Positions 52,001-63,598 of a stretch of DNA of 64,000 nucleotides are shown here, one piece after another. Position 1 is the first letter of the stretch. Each line of letters begins with the position of its first letter. The notes under the pieces were generated by a model. The model saw nothing but the letters and a program-made list of their open reading frames with translations. It was not told where the DNA came from and ran no database searches. The stretch lies in assembly GCF_023343835.1 (NCBI RefSeq), contig NC_064437.1, positions 4,788,001 to 4,852,000 of the forward strand, read 5' to 3'. Source of the DNA: Lagopus muta (lineage: Eukaryota; Chordata; Aves; Galliformes; Phasianidae). The translations under genes were made by a program, and so were the position numbers.

Positions 52001-55000
52001 TAGAGGGATAATCTCATAGTGAAGGTGAAATATATAAATGCTGTAGCCAATTAACACAGTTTCTGCAGTTGTACAGAACTTCTATGTAATAATACTGAGG
52101 TGGCTGCTTAACAGTTTTGTTCAGAGATGAAGTGGGATGTAACCAGCCAAAGCAGGAAAATCAGCAGAGTAGCTCCCTTCTGTTTCTGGAATACAATGGG
52201 GACAACATCAGCTCTCAGAGGAGGCTTTTGTCTTCTCAGTAATTCATAAAAACAAGAGGGCTAGTGGTTAGCTTAGGGAGCTGCTGGAAGATACACAAGG
52301 AGAAAGCCTGAAATGCAAAGATGTTACAGCGATACAAAGCCGTATTAAATGCTGTAGAAACGGGCTAGTGCTCTAGTCTGTCATACAGTGTGTACTGCTG
52401 TGATACAGCATGTCAGTCTAGTTGTCAAACCATACAAGAAAGAGTGCCATAAAAAGGGTGATGTAGCAGTAAGGCACACGTAGAGGTAATTGAACAGTTG
52501 CTTACTTTCTGATTTAACTCCTTTCTGAGGCTGTTGTCTTTTGCTGGCTTATGTTCTGTAATCTGTTGCACTGGTTGGTTCCCTGACTAGTTACTCAGGC
52601 AGGATGTACCTTGGCTGACTTGCTGAATTCTGTCTTCTGATGTCTCTGCATGTCTCCTAACACTAGCTTGGTGGCACTTTTGCTGTAGAATTGCTGTTCA
52701 GGTGCTGTGAGCCAAATACTCCAATGTTTAGCTGCTGATGCTGTGTGAATTGCCAGCTTTCCAGCCTCTCTGAAGGTGCATTTATTCCTGTAGGAAAACT
52801 GGGAGAGCTGCTGCACTCCATGTTGCTGCTTAAGTGGAGGCTTTAGGTGGAGTAGAGCTGTAACATCATCCATCTCAGCTCTAGTATTTTGGGAAAGAGC
52901 TATGCCCATGTATTGTCCACCTGAGTTCTCCATGTATAAATGTGAATAGTTTAGATTTCTTGGTCTTCAAGGTTTCTAGTGAACAATTAATAGAAGATAC
53001 ATGTAAATAAAGAGTTGGCTTCATTTAATTCTTGTTCAAAATTTAATCATCAATGCTTTCAACACAGTTACTTACTGTGCTAGCAGGAAAATGTTCCTTA
53101 GGTTTTCCTAAGGAATACCATGATTTCTACTGTTACCTCTGAGAGGTTCAGTACATCTGTGGCCTCTCTATTTGTTTAGAATTCCAGCTTTGTTCTCTAG
53201 GATAGTAAAGTAAGTAGTAAAAATGTTTTATGTGATCTGTAGAGGAAAAAATGCAGTGGCAGTAGGAGAATCAGTGAAAACTTGCACCCTTGAGTTTGCC
53301 CAGTCTGACATTTCTGATCGGTTGCTCTGACAGCATTCAGATTTAAAATATGTGATTTGTGTGAGCTCCAATTCCTTAACCTCCGTTAGACCTGGCACCA
53401 AATGCTAACCTTGGAATGATATTCGTGTCTTTCCCTACAAATGGGATTGTCAATCTTTTAACTGCTGCTTTGTTTCTGATCCAACTTATGTTGAAAATGT
53501 TTTCTTAACTAAAATGCAGAATTTATCTTCTCATTTTGGGAACTTTTCTTGCAGCCTGTACTGAGGCGTACTCCCAGTCTGATGAACAATATGCTTGCCA
53601 TCTTGGATGCCAGAACCAATTGCCATTTGCTGAGTTAAGACAAGAGCAAGTAAGTACATGACATGTTTTTCAAATACCACCTACTTGTTTTCTGTTCAGC
53701 ACGTCTTCTCTTTTTTAAAATTCTTCAAATGAAATCTTTTTAAGAACTGAAATATAGACATAGGGAAATGAGTGAGCAAGAACATAAGTTCTACCCTCTC
53801 CATATGAAAACAAACTGAAAGCCAGTTAATGTTGTATTTGCAGTTAATGTCCCTGATGCCAAGAATTCATCTCCTCTTTCCTCTGACGCTGGTGAGATCC
53901 TTCTGGAGTGATGTGATGGATTCAGCTCAGAGCTTCATAACATCCTCGTGGACGTTCTACCTTCAAGCAGATGATGGCAAAATTGTCATATTCCAGGTGC
54001 CTGCCTTTTTGTTGAGGTGTTCTGGGTGCTGAATACTTATCTGTGCTCCTTCCAGTCTCAGAAAATGGTCGTGGGTCGCTGTCAGAAGTGTTGAGTTTTT
54101 GGTAGCATTTTGCTGCATTTAGTGCCATTACAGGGGTAATAAATGAATAAAATTATGTGAATGGAGCATGTCTTATGATCAGCTTCCCTATTAATTCTGA
54201 AAATGTGGACGATCAAGATTAGTGGAAGCTTGCTAACAGGATCTCTTAATCCTTGTTTTGTTTTAGTCGAGGCCAGAAGTGCAGTATGTTCCACAGCTTG
54301 ATCAGGAGACTGAAGGTACAAGAGGATCCTTGTCCCTGAGTAAAACAGCTTGTAAGTTTTTCTTTCTGGTTTGGAGGAGCATGCAAGGAAACAAACAAAC
54401 AAACAAAAAAACCAACAGAGCCAAAGTTGCAGGTGATATATGAAAGCAAGTTTTTAGAAAGCTGAAGTGTAATTGGTTGCAATGGGTATTAGCAAGGTGT
54501 GTGGTAGTAGCAAGCTCTCCTGGAAATAGAAGCATGCAAGCTAGGGCCACTGTGAAAGATTCTTTTCATGCTTTTTGTGGACAAACTGGATAAAGTTTGG
54601 GTTTTCTACCTTTACTGCTTTTCTGACAGCTATTTCTGCTGTTCAATTTCAGCAGACCCACAGCCAGCAAGCTCGCAGACGTACCGAGGGCTATTTGAAG
54701 AGCAAGGCAATGAGAGCTTTTTCAAGTGTCTTTCCATGTATGTATGTCAGTACCTGGAACAGGGCACCGTGGTGTTTCCTACATGTGTGGTGGCTCTGTG
54801 GGAAGGAATCAGTGTTACGAGTCCTTTAGGTTCAGATAGAAAAGCAGCCAAGTTTCTGTATCTGGCCATTTGCTATTGCTGCATTCCCTGCTTGCCCTGT
54901 GTTATCTATGGGCTGTCCTGCCAACTTTCATTCTCTTTCCCATTTTAGTTAACTGTGATACTGATAATTTCCTACGGTTATTTTTTTATGTGGAACATGA

Positions 55001-56461
55001 TGTTTATACTCGTTTTTTGAGTATATTCAGCAAACTGTTCCATCAGTTCTGTGTTTTGCCTGTTCTGTAGCTCTAGATATGTTTCAGGACAAAACACTTG
55101 TATTTTTAAATGCAAAAGACAATGTTGTGTCTCGTGTCTAGCCTGGAAATGCCCAGTATATATTGAAGTTTTGCTGCATATCAGCATCTTGCCTCTTTCT
55201 TCTCTCAGTCACTGATGACTGTTTCCTTAAGAGCTTAGATGTGGTGGATCAGTGAACTGCACCTTAAGTGCATAACAAAAATCTGTTCTTACCGTCTTAA
55301 GTGGGAGGAAGTTCAGGGCCAAAAACCAGGATCCAGCAGTCTTTTAGTATCTTTAAAGTTAGATACTAAGTGTTAGATGCTATGTTATATACACAGGTGT
55401 CAGAATTAGGCTGTGCAGCTGGGGGAGAGACTAGTGAACGAGCATGAAATACAGTCAAAATTGGGCACAACCTTTTATAGACCCGTTATTTTGTATTCTG
55501 GTATATGAAATCTAGTAACATTCGTTTCATTTCAGAAATTCCAGTTGGATTTTAACCACTACACTTGTCCTGTCGGTGCTGGTGCTCCTCTGGATTTGTT
55601 GTGCAACTGTAGCTACAGCTGTAGAGCAGTATGTTCCATCTGAGGTAACTCTATTACGTTAAGCTTTCTACAGAATAAGCATCATGGGGGGTCAATTAGA
55701 GTTTTTTATTTTGCAGATGTGGTTAGCAAACAAATTGTTGTTTGAATGATTTTGTAGCTGAATGTCTGTCCGTCCCTGTGGCTGATAGGTGCTCTGAGCC
55801 TTGCTCAGTAAGCACAGATGCTGCCTTCTGGCTTATAGCCCTGCCTTCTTAGCAACCTCTGGGTTACTCTTCACAAATGGAGGTTGCTTCTGGTTTCCCT
55901 GAGAATTGGATGGGGCAGGTGGCAACTGGTAGGGATTTAATTCAGGAGCATCAGTGGTGAGAAGAGAAGTGACAGCGTGTTGTTGGTGACTGCAGAAAGT
56001 CTGTATGAAGGGGAACCAACTGAACTAGCATTCCTACAGCCCAAAGAGAGCAAGGCTTGCAGTGTTTGCAAGCTAAAGAGTTTGGTACACAAGCACTGCA
56101 TGTACTGTTTTTTTCCTCTGGCAGATGAAATGCATTTATTTGGACTTAAATCTAGTCTCAGCCATGAATTTCAGATGTTGCAGAAAGTGTGAGTTAGCTT
56201 GCGTTGAAGAGCTGCAGCCATGAAAAAGGGTAGTTGTGTAACAAAATGCAGTTGATTCATATATGAAGAGTCTTTATCTTAAAGTAGTTCATTTAAATAT
56301 TTCAGAAACTGAGCATCTATGGAGATCTGGAATACATGAATGAACAAAAACTGAACAGATATCCATCCTCTGCACTTGTTGTGGTTAGATGCAAGACTGA
56401 GGAACATGAAGAAGCAGGACCTCTTCCTACAAAAGTTAATCTGGCTCAATCAGCAATTTAA
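49002..56461 (+). CDS. TMEM59: TMEM59, transmembrane protein 59 (Golgi/endosomal autophagy adaptor)
   Basis: Eight coding exons: 49002-49190, 51613-51718, 53555-53649, 53844-53996, 54267-54351, 54653-54737, 55536-55644 and 56306-56461 (TAA); 978 bp, 325 aa (human 323). A signal peptide (1-27, LLCLPAALLLLW core) precedes a Cys-rich luminal domain (SCHRACQL, ACQRGCRLFSICQF, ACTEAYSQ, ACHLGCQNQ) with an NRT glycosylation site at 90-92. A single membrane segment (about 242-264) is followed by a short cytosolic tail. Across exons 7/8 the tail holds Y270-x3-E274-x4-Y279-x2-L282, the ATG16L1-binding motif known from mammalian TMEM59, intact here. The family modulates Golgi glycosylation and selective autophagy of endosomes. 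The exon 6 acceptor is a NAGNAG tandem. The luminal segment of exons 5-6 is the least conserved part. Confidence 0.97.
49191..51612 (+). other. TMEM59: TMEM59 intron 1
   Basis: A 2.4 kb intron holding a CR1 fragment (49718-49897), a T run just after it (about 49898-49916) and another T run near 51540-51556, close to the exon 2 acceptor. No other element is supported. Confidence 0.6.
49718..49897 (+). mobile_element. CR1 LINE fragment, 3' end
   Basis: Sense CR1: GGTTGTGGATGCCCCATCTC, GGAGGCGTTCAAGGGGAGG, GGCAGCCTGGTCTGGTATTA, CTTGAGGTTCCTTCCAACC and ATTCTGTGTGATCCTG. 5'-truncated, about 180 bases, followed by a T run. Confidence 0.92.
51719..53554 (+). other. TMEM59: TMEM59 intron 2, nothing recognised
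   Basis: 1.8 kb of AT-rich single-copy sequence. I see no repeat family, exon or structured RNA that I can support. Confidence 0.45.
54738..55535 (+). other. TMEM59: TMEM59 intron 6, nothing recognised
   Basis: 0.8 kb of AT-rich sequence. The open reading through the exon 6 donor is intronic, because the protein resumes at 55536 with INSSWILTTT. Confidence 0.45.
55645..56305 (+). other. TMEM59: TMEM59 intron 7, nothing recognised
   Basis: 0.66 kb of single-copy sequence between the two exons that share the ATG16L1-binding motif. Confidence 0.45.
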
Positions 56462-57285
56462 ATAAGCCTCCATTGGATTGAATAGACTAATTCTAACTGT
56501 GCTAGCAACTCCTGATTGTTTGTGGTGGTTCTTCAGATAAGAAGCTTAGCAGCAAGTCTTTAAATGCAGATAAAATTACAGAATCAACAGATGTCATGGG
56601 TTTTTTTTCCCCTCTAGTAGTGAAGATTCAGACACCTTGAATTTGTTTCCAGACATAATCACTTTCCACTGGTGTTTGCTCTGTGTCTTTTTGCTTACAG
56701 AAGCTGTAAGCACGCTTTCCATATTTCTGCCATGACACTTTCAAACTTATTTGTGTATTCTAGGATATACTGTGTACATTCAAGAGTTAGCTCTGTAAAG
56801 ATATAAGAAATTTTAAGTAGGCAGGAGATGCCTTTTTAGTGTTGCACTTTCTGTTGTAGTTAAGAGAAAATATTATAAAATTATCTGCTGTTCTTTTTTT
56901 GGGGGGTGGGGGGGTACTTGTGAATGTTCCTGCACAAACAACCCTTTCTCCAAGGACAGAAATCTATTTTTTCTACCGTGTGGCAATATCCAGGATGGAA
57001 AGCATTTGTGAAGTACTGTAGGCTAGAACTCAGTTTGTGGAAGGTGGAAGATGTGTTAAAAACATGTGGGCATATGCTTTCACAGACAGAACATTACATG
57101 GTTAATTAAATGTCAGACTGTAGCCTTTACATCTCAAATTGCTTGTAAAGTTAGAGCCTGTGTTTTCCGAAGGAATTCTACATTCTGTTCTTGATCAACT
57201 ATTCTAGTCTTGTAACTTCATTTACAGAAACAAGGTGATTCCTGAGAAATGAGAACAGATGAATAAAAACGACTGTATAGGAATT
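56462..57285 (+). other. TMEM59: TMEM59 3' UTR
   Basis: This runs from the TAA to the AATAAA at 57262-57267 (GATGAATAAAAACG). A second AATAAA near 58599 could support a longer form. Confidence 0.7.
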
Positions 57286-60200
57286 ACTGACTGTACAGCC
57301 TTTTGCTGTGGTTTGTTATTGCTTTACTCCACCTGAAAGGCTGGCATTCCTCCCGTTGGCAATGTGAGCTGATTTTGCTGTGTGTGATTCACTGATACAA
57401 CACCTAACAGTGTCCTTCACATTTCTAATGTATTTTGTTGCCATTCTTTTCTTTGAGGATTTGACTATAAGCAGATGTATGATTTATTTTAAGGTCTCTT
57501 TGTAAGCATTTCAAAACTGACTAGAACGCATGATGCCCAGCTCATCAGCATGGTTTGTTGGTTGTACCAACTCTGGTGAAAGTTTAAAAACAAGCAAACA
57601 AACAGCTGTCTTAAAGTTTTGAGTTCTGGTGAAAACCTGAGGTTCTGGGGAGTGCAGTCCATCGTTCCCTTTCTGTTAGATCTAGTTCAGTAGCCATGGC
57701 TGATGTGGCTGCTGGTTGTGTGAGCTGCAGGTAATGATCCGTGCAGGAACGTGGTGGTTGCCTATACAGTGCTGCTGGAAGTTGTGTCCTAGGTGCACTG
57801 AAGCAAATTTTCTGTCAGTGAATTATAAGAGTACGCAGAGGTTTGTTTTAAACAGGCACATATGGGTGTAGTAACTGTAATTTGAAGTCTTAACTTAGTA
57901 GTACCTCTGGATGTTAAATTCTTCAGTGAGCAACATTGCAGCCCTGAAAACTGAGTGTGGGCAGCCATGGATGTGTACCTTTCTTTGTGTGTTGGTGGCA
58001 TTACTATAAGGCCTCAAACCCTCCTGTTCTGAAAACCATGTGTGTGTTCAGAATGCTGTTCCACTGCGTAACAGCAATGGGAAATCCCTGCAGTAGTGAC
58101 TGGGCTGAGGCACACAGCCTCAGAATGCAGCCCTGTGTCAGTACTGAGTGCCAGCATTCTGCTGCCGGTGGGATCAGGTGTGATGTGTGCAAATGGCTGT
58201 TTAACAGCTTGTAAGCATGGGCTTGGAGATTGTAGCCCATGTTCTCAGCAATACTTTGTTCTGGAAAGCCTTTAGCAATCCCTTTAATTCTTGTAGTTAA
58301 GTAAGTGACATATAGATGTGTTGGAGTCTGTTAAAATATTTGAACTTACTGTTGCATGTCGTTGCAGAGGGAGTGTTATGGCTTCACTAATCCATGGCTA
58401 TTTATGTGTTTTAAATATGTACATTACAGCCTCTGTTACCTTGATGATTTCTTCTCATGATCATGAAACTTTCCCTCCTGTTCCAAAATGTCTGACTATT
58501 GCTTACATTCCTAGGTTTGAATTAAACAAATTCTGCTTTCATTTGGCATTGTGTCTGCCTACAGGTCCACAACAAAGGGAGAAAACTCAACAAATAGATC
58601 AAATAAAAGTTCTGTGTGTTTTGTCTTTTGTTGGCTGTTTAATGGCATTTCAGTAGTGTGCACAGTGTCACCCATGGTTCAGTAATGTGCTGTTAGGTAC
58701 AGGAAGCTGTGCCTATACAGTCTGACACTTAGCATTGCTGCTTGCCAAGTACACCGGGTCTAAAGAAATTGTTAAGAGGATTTGTAAGCTCGTGTCAGAG
58801 CATATTCATTTAGTATTATTGGATACTACCATTAGGTTGCAGTAATGGAGCTGTTTCTCAAGATTTTGAATCTAAATGGAGTATTTAAGCTGTTATAGTG
58901 TTGGACTTTGCAAAGCTTGTCCTATTTTTATGTTTTTTTGTTTAACTTCCTAACGTCTTCGTTCTCAGAGGCTGCAATTTGGGTTTGATCTCTGCCCAAG
59001 ACCACTATTTAAATGAAGGGCCTTAAATGATTGAAATTGCAGGAGGAAAGCATTTTCTCTTCTCTTTAGGCATACGTTCCGTTGAACTTGCTTCAGCTCT
59101 TAAATTCAGTCATCTTGACATGAGCAAAGGCATCTATCTCAACATGTGCAATTAATTGCTGCAAGAAACAGCTACAGTACGTTTTGGGGAGGGGGTTAGG
59201 TGTTGTGGTTTAGGTGATGGAATCAGCAATAGTCTTGCATCATGCATGGTATGTTCATCTTTGTTCCCCTGTCAGCCTCCCTGATCTTTGGCAAAGATCT
59301 TCAACTTCAGAAAGCCTTGCTTGTGTTCGTTACCGTGTTCTCATTAAATTCTTGAACTCACGGTCTGATGTGGTGTAACTGTTCTAAACCCAACTACCTG
59401 CTTGGTTACAGCTGAGCTTGATAACCTTTGTGTAGGAAATAGGTCATGGTGGGTGTCTGGTCTCACAGGCATTTCCCTCTGAAAGCTGGTTTACTCCATG
59501 TCTTCAACATTTTCATTACAGATTGTTTTGTGGGGTGTGCATGGGAAGCCTGGTTGGTCTGGTTGTTACGTGTGCCTCTAACCAAGCTCATGATCACCTA
59601 AAAAGCTATTTTAAGGCTTAAAATACTCATTCTATAGTGATGATTAGGAATTTGAACTTTCTCCGTAGAGAGAAGCAGATCTGGAATTTGATAGCATTTT
59701 TAACCTTTTATCTAGTACTGTTCCATGGTGTGGGTACCTAGAGTTGCAGGCCTGGTGTACTCAGAATCCCCTCTGAACAGGACAGCTTCCTGGCACGGAG
59801 TTTAGCAGTGATACTTTCCTGTGAGAAACTGGGACAAGTGAGCGTTGCCACGTTGGAGGAAGAGGTCCACAAGGTTGTGTTTGATTTTGGAAGTTCTCTG
59901 AGTGGGTGTGTATGGGGTTGGCAGGTGTTGTCAGGTAACATGTAATAACTCAGTCAGGAATAATTTGTGTGTTTGGGGATGCAGAAGGAAGTAGCAACAA
60001 TTGTTGCTGTGTCAGGCATCATTTGTTGTTTTGAATCAGTTAATTTAGTGAGACTGTCTTGGTGCCAGCTTTTAGGTAATAACAGCTGCCCATTTCTCCC
60101 AAGTCATGGTAAAGTAGTTCTTTGAGTGCTTGGGCTGAGGACGGGGAGGCATGTTGCTTCCAGGGTGGCAATAATTCAGAGTGCTTGAGTCTCCAATGCA

Positions 60201-60812
60201 GGAGCGAATTCTGTCAGCAAGTGGGACATGAACCTATGCTATTTTGTCCTTGAAACTGCAAAGCCTATGGGTATATCCTGTCCTGCTCTTGCAGGAGCCT
60301 GGGGTTATGTTGCTACAATGCTAGTGGGTTAGCCGGGGTTTGGGAAGGAGCTGGGGAAAGGTGTTTTGGGTGAGGGTGATCCGACTCCATTTCCTCAGGA
60401 TTTCAGTTCATTCTCTTCAGTACCTGGCTGGCATTAAGGTGAGTGCAAGCTGTGTCAGCTGGGTGGTGGGCATTCATCTTCCACATGGCAGGACAGCAGT
60501 GGGGTTGTCAGCATGGGAAGTTCCCGTTTGCCTCATACCCTGTCATGAAGCCAAGGTGAAGCTGGGAGGAGGGAGAAGCAAAAGAAGCCCTGCTTCCAAC
60601 CAGAGAAGGGGCTCAGCCTGCCAGCCCTGTCCTCCTGTCCACATGCCTGGGCAGCACAGTGCTTCTTTCTTCCCTCCCTCTGTTGCTTTTTGTGTCCTGG
60701 TAACGTCGCTTATGTTAGAGACCGTATATGTTGGTAACATGGCTGCATTTTAGGGTGCAGAAAGCTTCCTGTGGTCCTCTGAGCTGCTCTGAAGGCTGTA
60801 GCTCCAGGAGGA
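57286..60812. other. gap between TMEM59 and LDLRAD1
   Basis: 3.5 kb of single-copy sequence without a supported coding exon. The only candidate signal is an AATAAA near 58599 (possible distal TMEM59 end). The LDLRAD1 promoter should lie near its 3' edge, but there is no CpG island and no convincing TATA box, suggesting a tissue-restricted promoter. Confidence 0.5.
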
Positions 60813-63598
60813 ATGAACAAAACTCACCCCCAGGTACGGTCCTCTTCATGAAAATCTTGTGTTCTCTAAAATTCATGTGTTCTTGATAATGTTGTTTGTC
60901 TGATCTCTCTATCAGTGGCTTCTAAGTTTTCCAGTCCTGTCTACTTCACCTAATTTGATATGAAAGGGTATTGGTACAGCTTTACTGGCATCAAGTGCTG
61001 GACTTGCCTCAGTGTTTGTTGTGCAAATGGGTTACTGAAATCTGAAAAGCAATCTGATTGCTCTGTGAACCAAATGCAGGCTGTTTCCACTAAGCCAACT
61101 TTTGTTTGTATGTAAAATATATATATCAGTACTTATCCGTGTCCATTCCTGGATGAGATGGTACCAGAACCAGAAAAGCAACCACGGTGTGCTCACGTGC
61201 TACGTCTGGAAATGGTGTTTTATTCTTTCACTTCTAGAGAAATGGTGATGTAACTACTTTTGATTCAGCCAAGTCCTCTGAAAAACAAGGTAACAAAATG
61301 CCGAGCTTAACATTTTTGTTATTGAATTCTAAATCAGTGGAGCCTATCTCTGTAATGTAAAATGCAGGAAGTATTTATGGTGTGTTGAGACTTGTGTTTT
61401 TTCTTTTCCCCAGCCCTCTATAGTGAAACATCCTGACTATAAGATTAATAGATTTAAGATGCTTTTTGCTGGCCTGGAGGTGGCAGACTTATGGTATAGC
61501 ATCATGATATATATTCCTACCTTTTACAAAAGAGGCTCATTATGGAATTTCTACAGGCTTTCTATATGTTTTAATAGCTAGGCTTCAGCAAATTTTATTT
61601 AAGAAGAAAGTGAGATCACATGCCGTTGATAATAAGTCTGCAGATTGGCTTGCGACAGCATTTCCTCACTACCATTAATTTATACTCGTGCCTATTTGCA
61701 GCCATTCTGCCTACTGGTCAAAGGTATTGTCCTGTGAACTGCAGCATGTCTGTGTCTACCACTTGCCTTTTAAGCTGCAGTGTTCTGCCTTTGATTCTTA
61801 CTTGTGTTTGATGTGGGGGATGGTTACTGCTTCTTTGAATCCCTTTGCAATTGAGCAAATGGTGTGTCTTACACTCGTACAACACATAGCAATTAAGTAC
61901 ATGAGGTACAGCTAAGTAATCCTGGCTTTTAGATCAAAGCTTGTTGCCTCCCACCTTTGCCTCCCAACAGGCTGCTGCCGGCCATGCTGTGCCCACCTGT
62001 GCTGCCCACCGAGACGGGCCTGCGTTGTGCTGCTGCTCCTGGCTGCCATAGCAGCCATCGTGGGCCTGGCAATCGCACTGGGACTGCAGCTACGTGCACC
62101 GGGTTGGTCCCCAAGAGTCATTATTAGCGCAGTGAAGGAGGCCTGTTGCTATGGGGGTTGTTCCCCATACCAGTGAACATGGCAGTGTCAGAAGATAGTA
62201 TTTCTTGCTTTCCTTTCAGTGAACCGCCCCTGTGTAGCCACCCATAACTGGACAGGCTTCTTGTGCAATGACAGAGTGACCTGCATCCCAGCCAGCCAGG
62301 TCTGTGATGGAACTGCCAACTGTAGAAATGGAGAGGATGAGCAGGAGAAACTCTGTGGTGAGCTGTTCTGTTATGATCCTCCCATACTGGTCTTCCTATT
62401 GATCTCCAAAGATCTGCCTCACCTACGGGGCCATTCATGATGTACTTTGGTGCTGCCTGTCCCTGTTCCGACAGGTACATCTGTACCTGCAGGAGCTCAG
62501 CCTCTGCCCTTGCAGGTGACCTGCCCCGCAGCCTGCCGGCATACCTGGTTTTCCACTGCGGTAACCCTGAGCACTGGGTCTATGCTGACCAGAGGTGTAA
62601 TGGGATGAACGACTGCGGAGACTGCTCCGATGAGATGGGGAGCTGTAAGTCTGCCTTTGGGCTGTGCTTAGTGAAAGATCTGCTGATAGCTTGAAGAGGT
62701 TTTGTGGGGTTGGTGCTCACTGGTGCTCCTGGAAAAGTCTGGAGGCTGGTGTTCTCTGAAACACAAAACAGAGACAAAACGCGTGGGCTTCTTCACATCT
62801 GTGGCCAAAGGCTGGAGGCAGTTGAGAGGGGAGAGACTCCATGCTTCAAAAGGCTTTTCCAGTCTAAATGGCACTATGATTCTGTGGCTGTGATGCTTAA
62901 GGCACATGGTGTAGTGGTGGGACTTATCAGGTTGACATGACTTGGTAATCTTTAAGGCCTTTTTCAACCTAAATGATTTTTTGATTATTTGTTCCCAGCC
63001 CCAAAAGTCATTCCATCTTTGTGACTTGCTGAGCACCAAGCAATTTCATCTCAATGTGGATCTGTAGGCAGCACCAATTATTCAAAACTGATCTTTGGTC
63101 AGGAGATAAGTTTGTCTGTAAGACTGAGGGGGACTGAGTGTGCACCTCTGTGATCTAAATCCAGCTCTGCTCAAACTCAAGTAGCAGGTTTGTTCCTAAA
63201 TCACCCCTGAGATTTTGAACTTGACAGCACCTTTCTCTAGGGTGGCTTGCTAAACAAACAAATCACAGCTGGTCATTGCTCCCAGGATGCCATCTCTGCC
63301 ACAGAGGTCATCGCAGTGTCTTTCTGGTCAATTCACAGACTCAGGGTCATCCCTGGTGGCTCCTCAGTAGCAGCTGTGGAGTTAAATGGTGTAAGGGAGG
63401 AGGTGCCTGTGAGTGCAGCAGCATTTTTCTTCCTGGTTTCTTGTCCCCACAGTGGCTGCCTGCCCTCCCTGCGGCCCAGCGTGGTGGAGCTGCAGCCCTG
63501 TTCACTATGAGTACTGCTCCTGTGTGCCCAGGGCACTGTGCCGCGATGGTGTGCAGCACTGTGTGAGCTGGTCGGATGAGTACCTCTGCAGGCCGTGA
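60813..63598 (+). CDS. LDLRAD1: LDLRAD1, LDL receptor class A domain-containing protein 1
   Basis: Six coding exons: 60813-60833, 61238-61289, 61971-62102, 62220-62357, 62516-62644 and 63453-63598 (TGA); 597 bp, 198 aa (human about 205). The start MNKTHPQ resembles human MNKVFPQ. It has no signal peptide. A short cytosolic N-terminus ends in a Cys-dense segment (residues 26-42), then a hydrophobic helix (about 43-65), so it reads as a type II membrane protein. Outside are three LDLR class A repeats. LA1 (exon 4) is canonical, with CIPASQVCDG and NGEDE. LA2 (exon 5) has the CGDCSDE acid box. LA3 (exon 6) has CRDGVQHCVSWSDE. Such repeats bind calcium and protein ligands, but the ligand here is unknown. 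The exon 3 donor is GTTGGT, a weak site, though the phase and the next exon (VNRPC) fit. Confidence 0.95.
60834..61970 (+). other. LDLRAD1: LDLRAD1 introns 1 and 2 around a 52 bp exon
   Basis: Intron 1 (60834-61237) and intron 2 (61290-61970) hold AT-rich single-copy sequence and a short TA run near 61121. I see no repeat family in either. Confidence 0.45.
62850..62887 (+). mobile_element. CR1 LINE 3' terminus, short remnant
   Basis: GGCTTTTCCAGTCTAAATGG and ACTATGATTCTGTGG read as a sense CR1 terminus. The sequence upstream is too diverged to assign. Confidence 0.55.
62888..62990 (+). mobile_element. CR1 LINE 3' fragment in tandem with the previous one
   Basis: AAGGCACATGGTGTAGTGG, TGACTTGGTAATCTTTAAGG and CCTTTTTCAACCTAAATG form a sense CR1 3' end directly after another CR1 terminus, in LDLRAD1 intron 5. 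Confidence 0.8.

Noticed and set aside
58318-58656. 112-codon open frame between TMEM59 and LDLRAD1
   Set aside because: It has no splice context, domain or conserved motif and lies in AT-rich sequence. It may be distal TMEM59 3' UTR.
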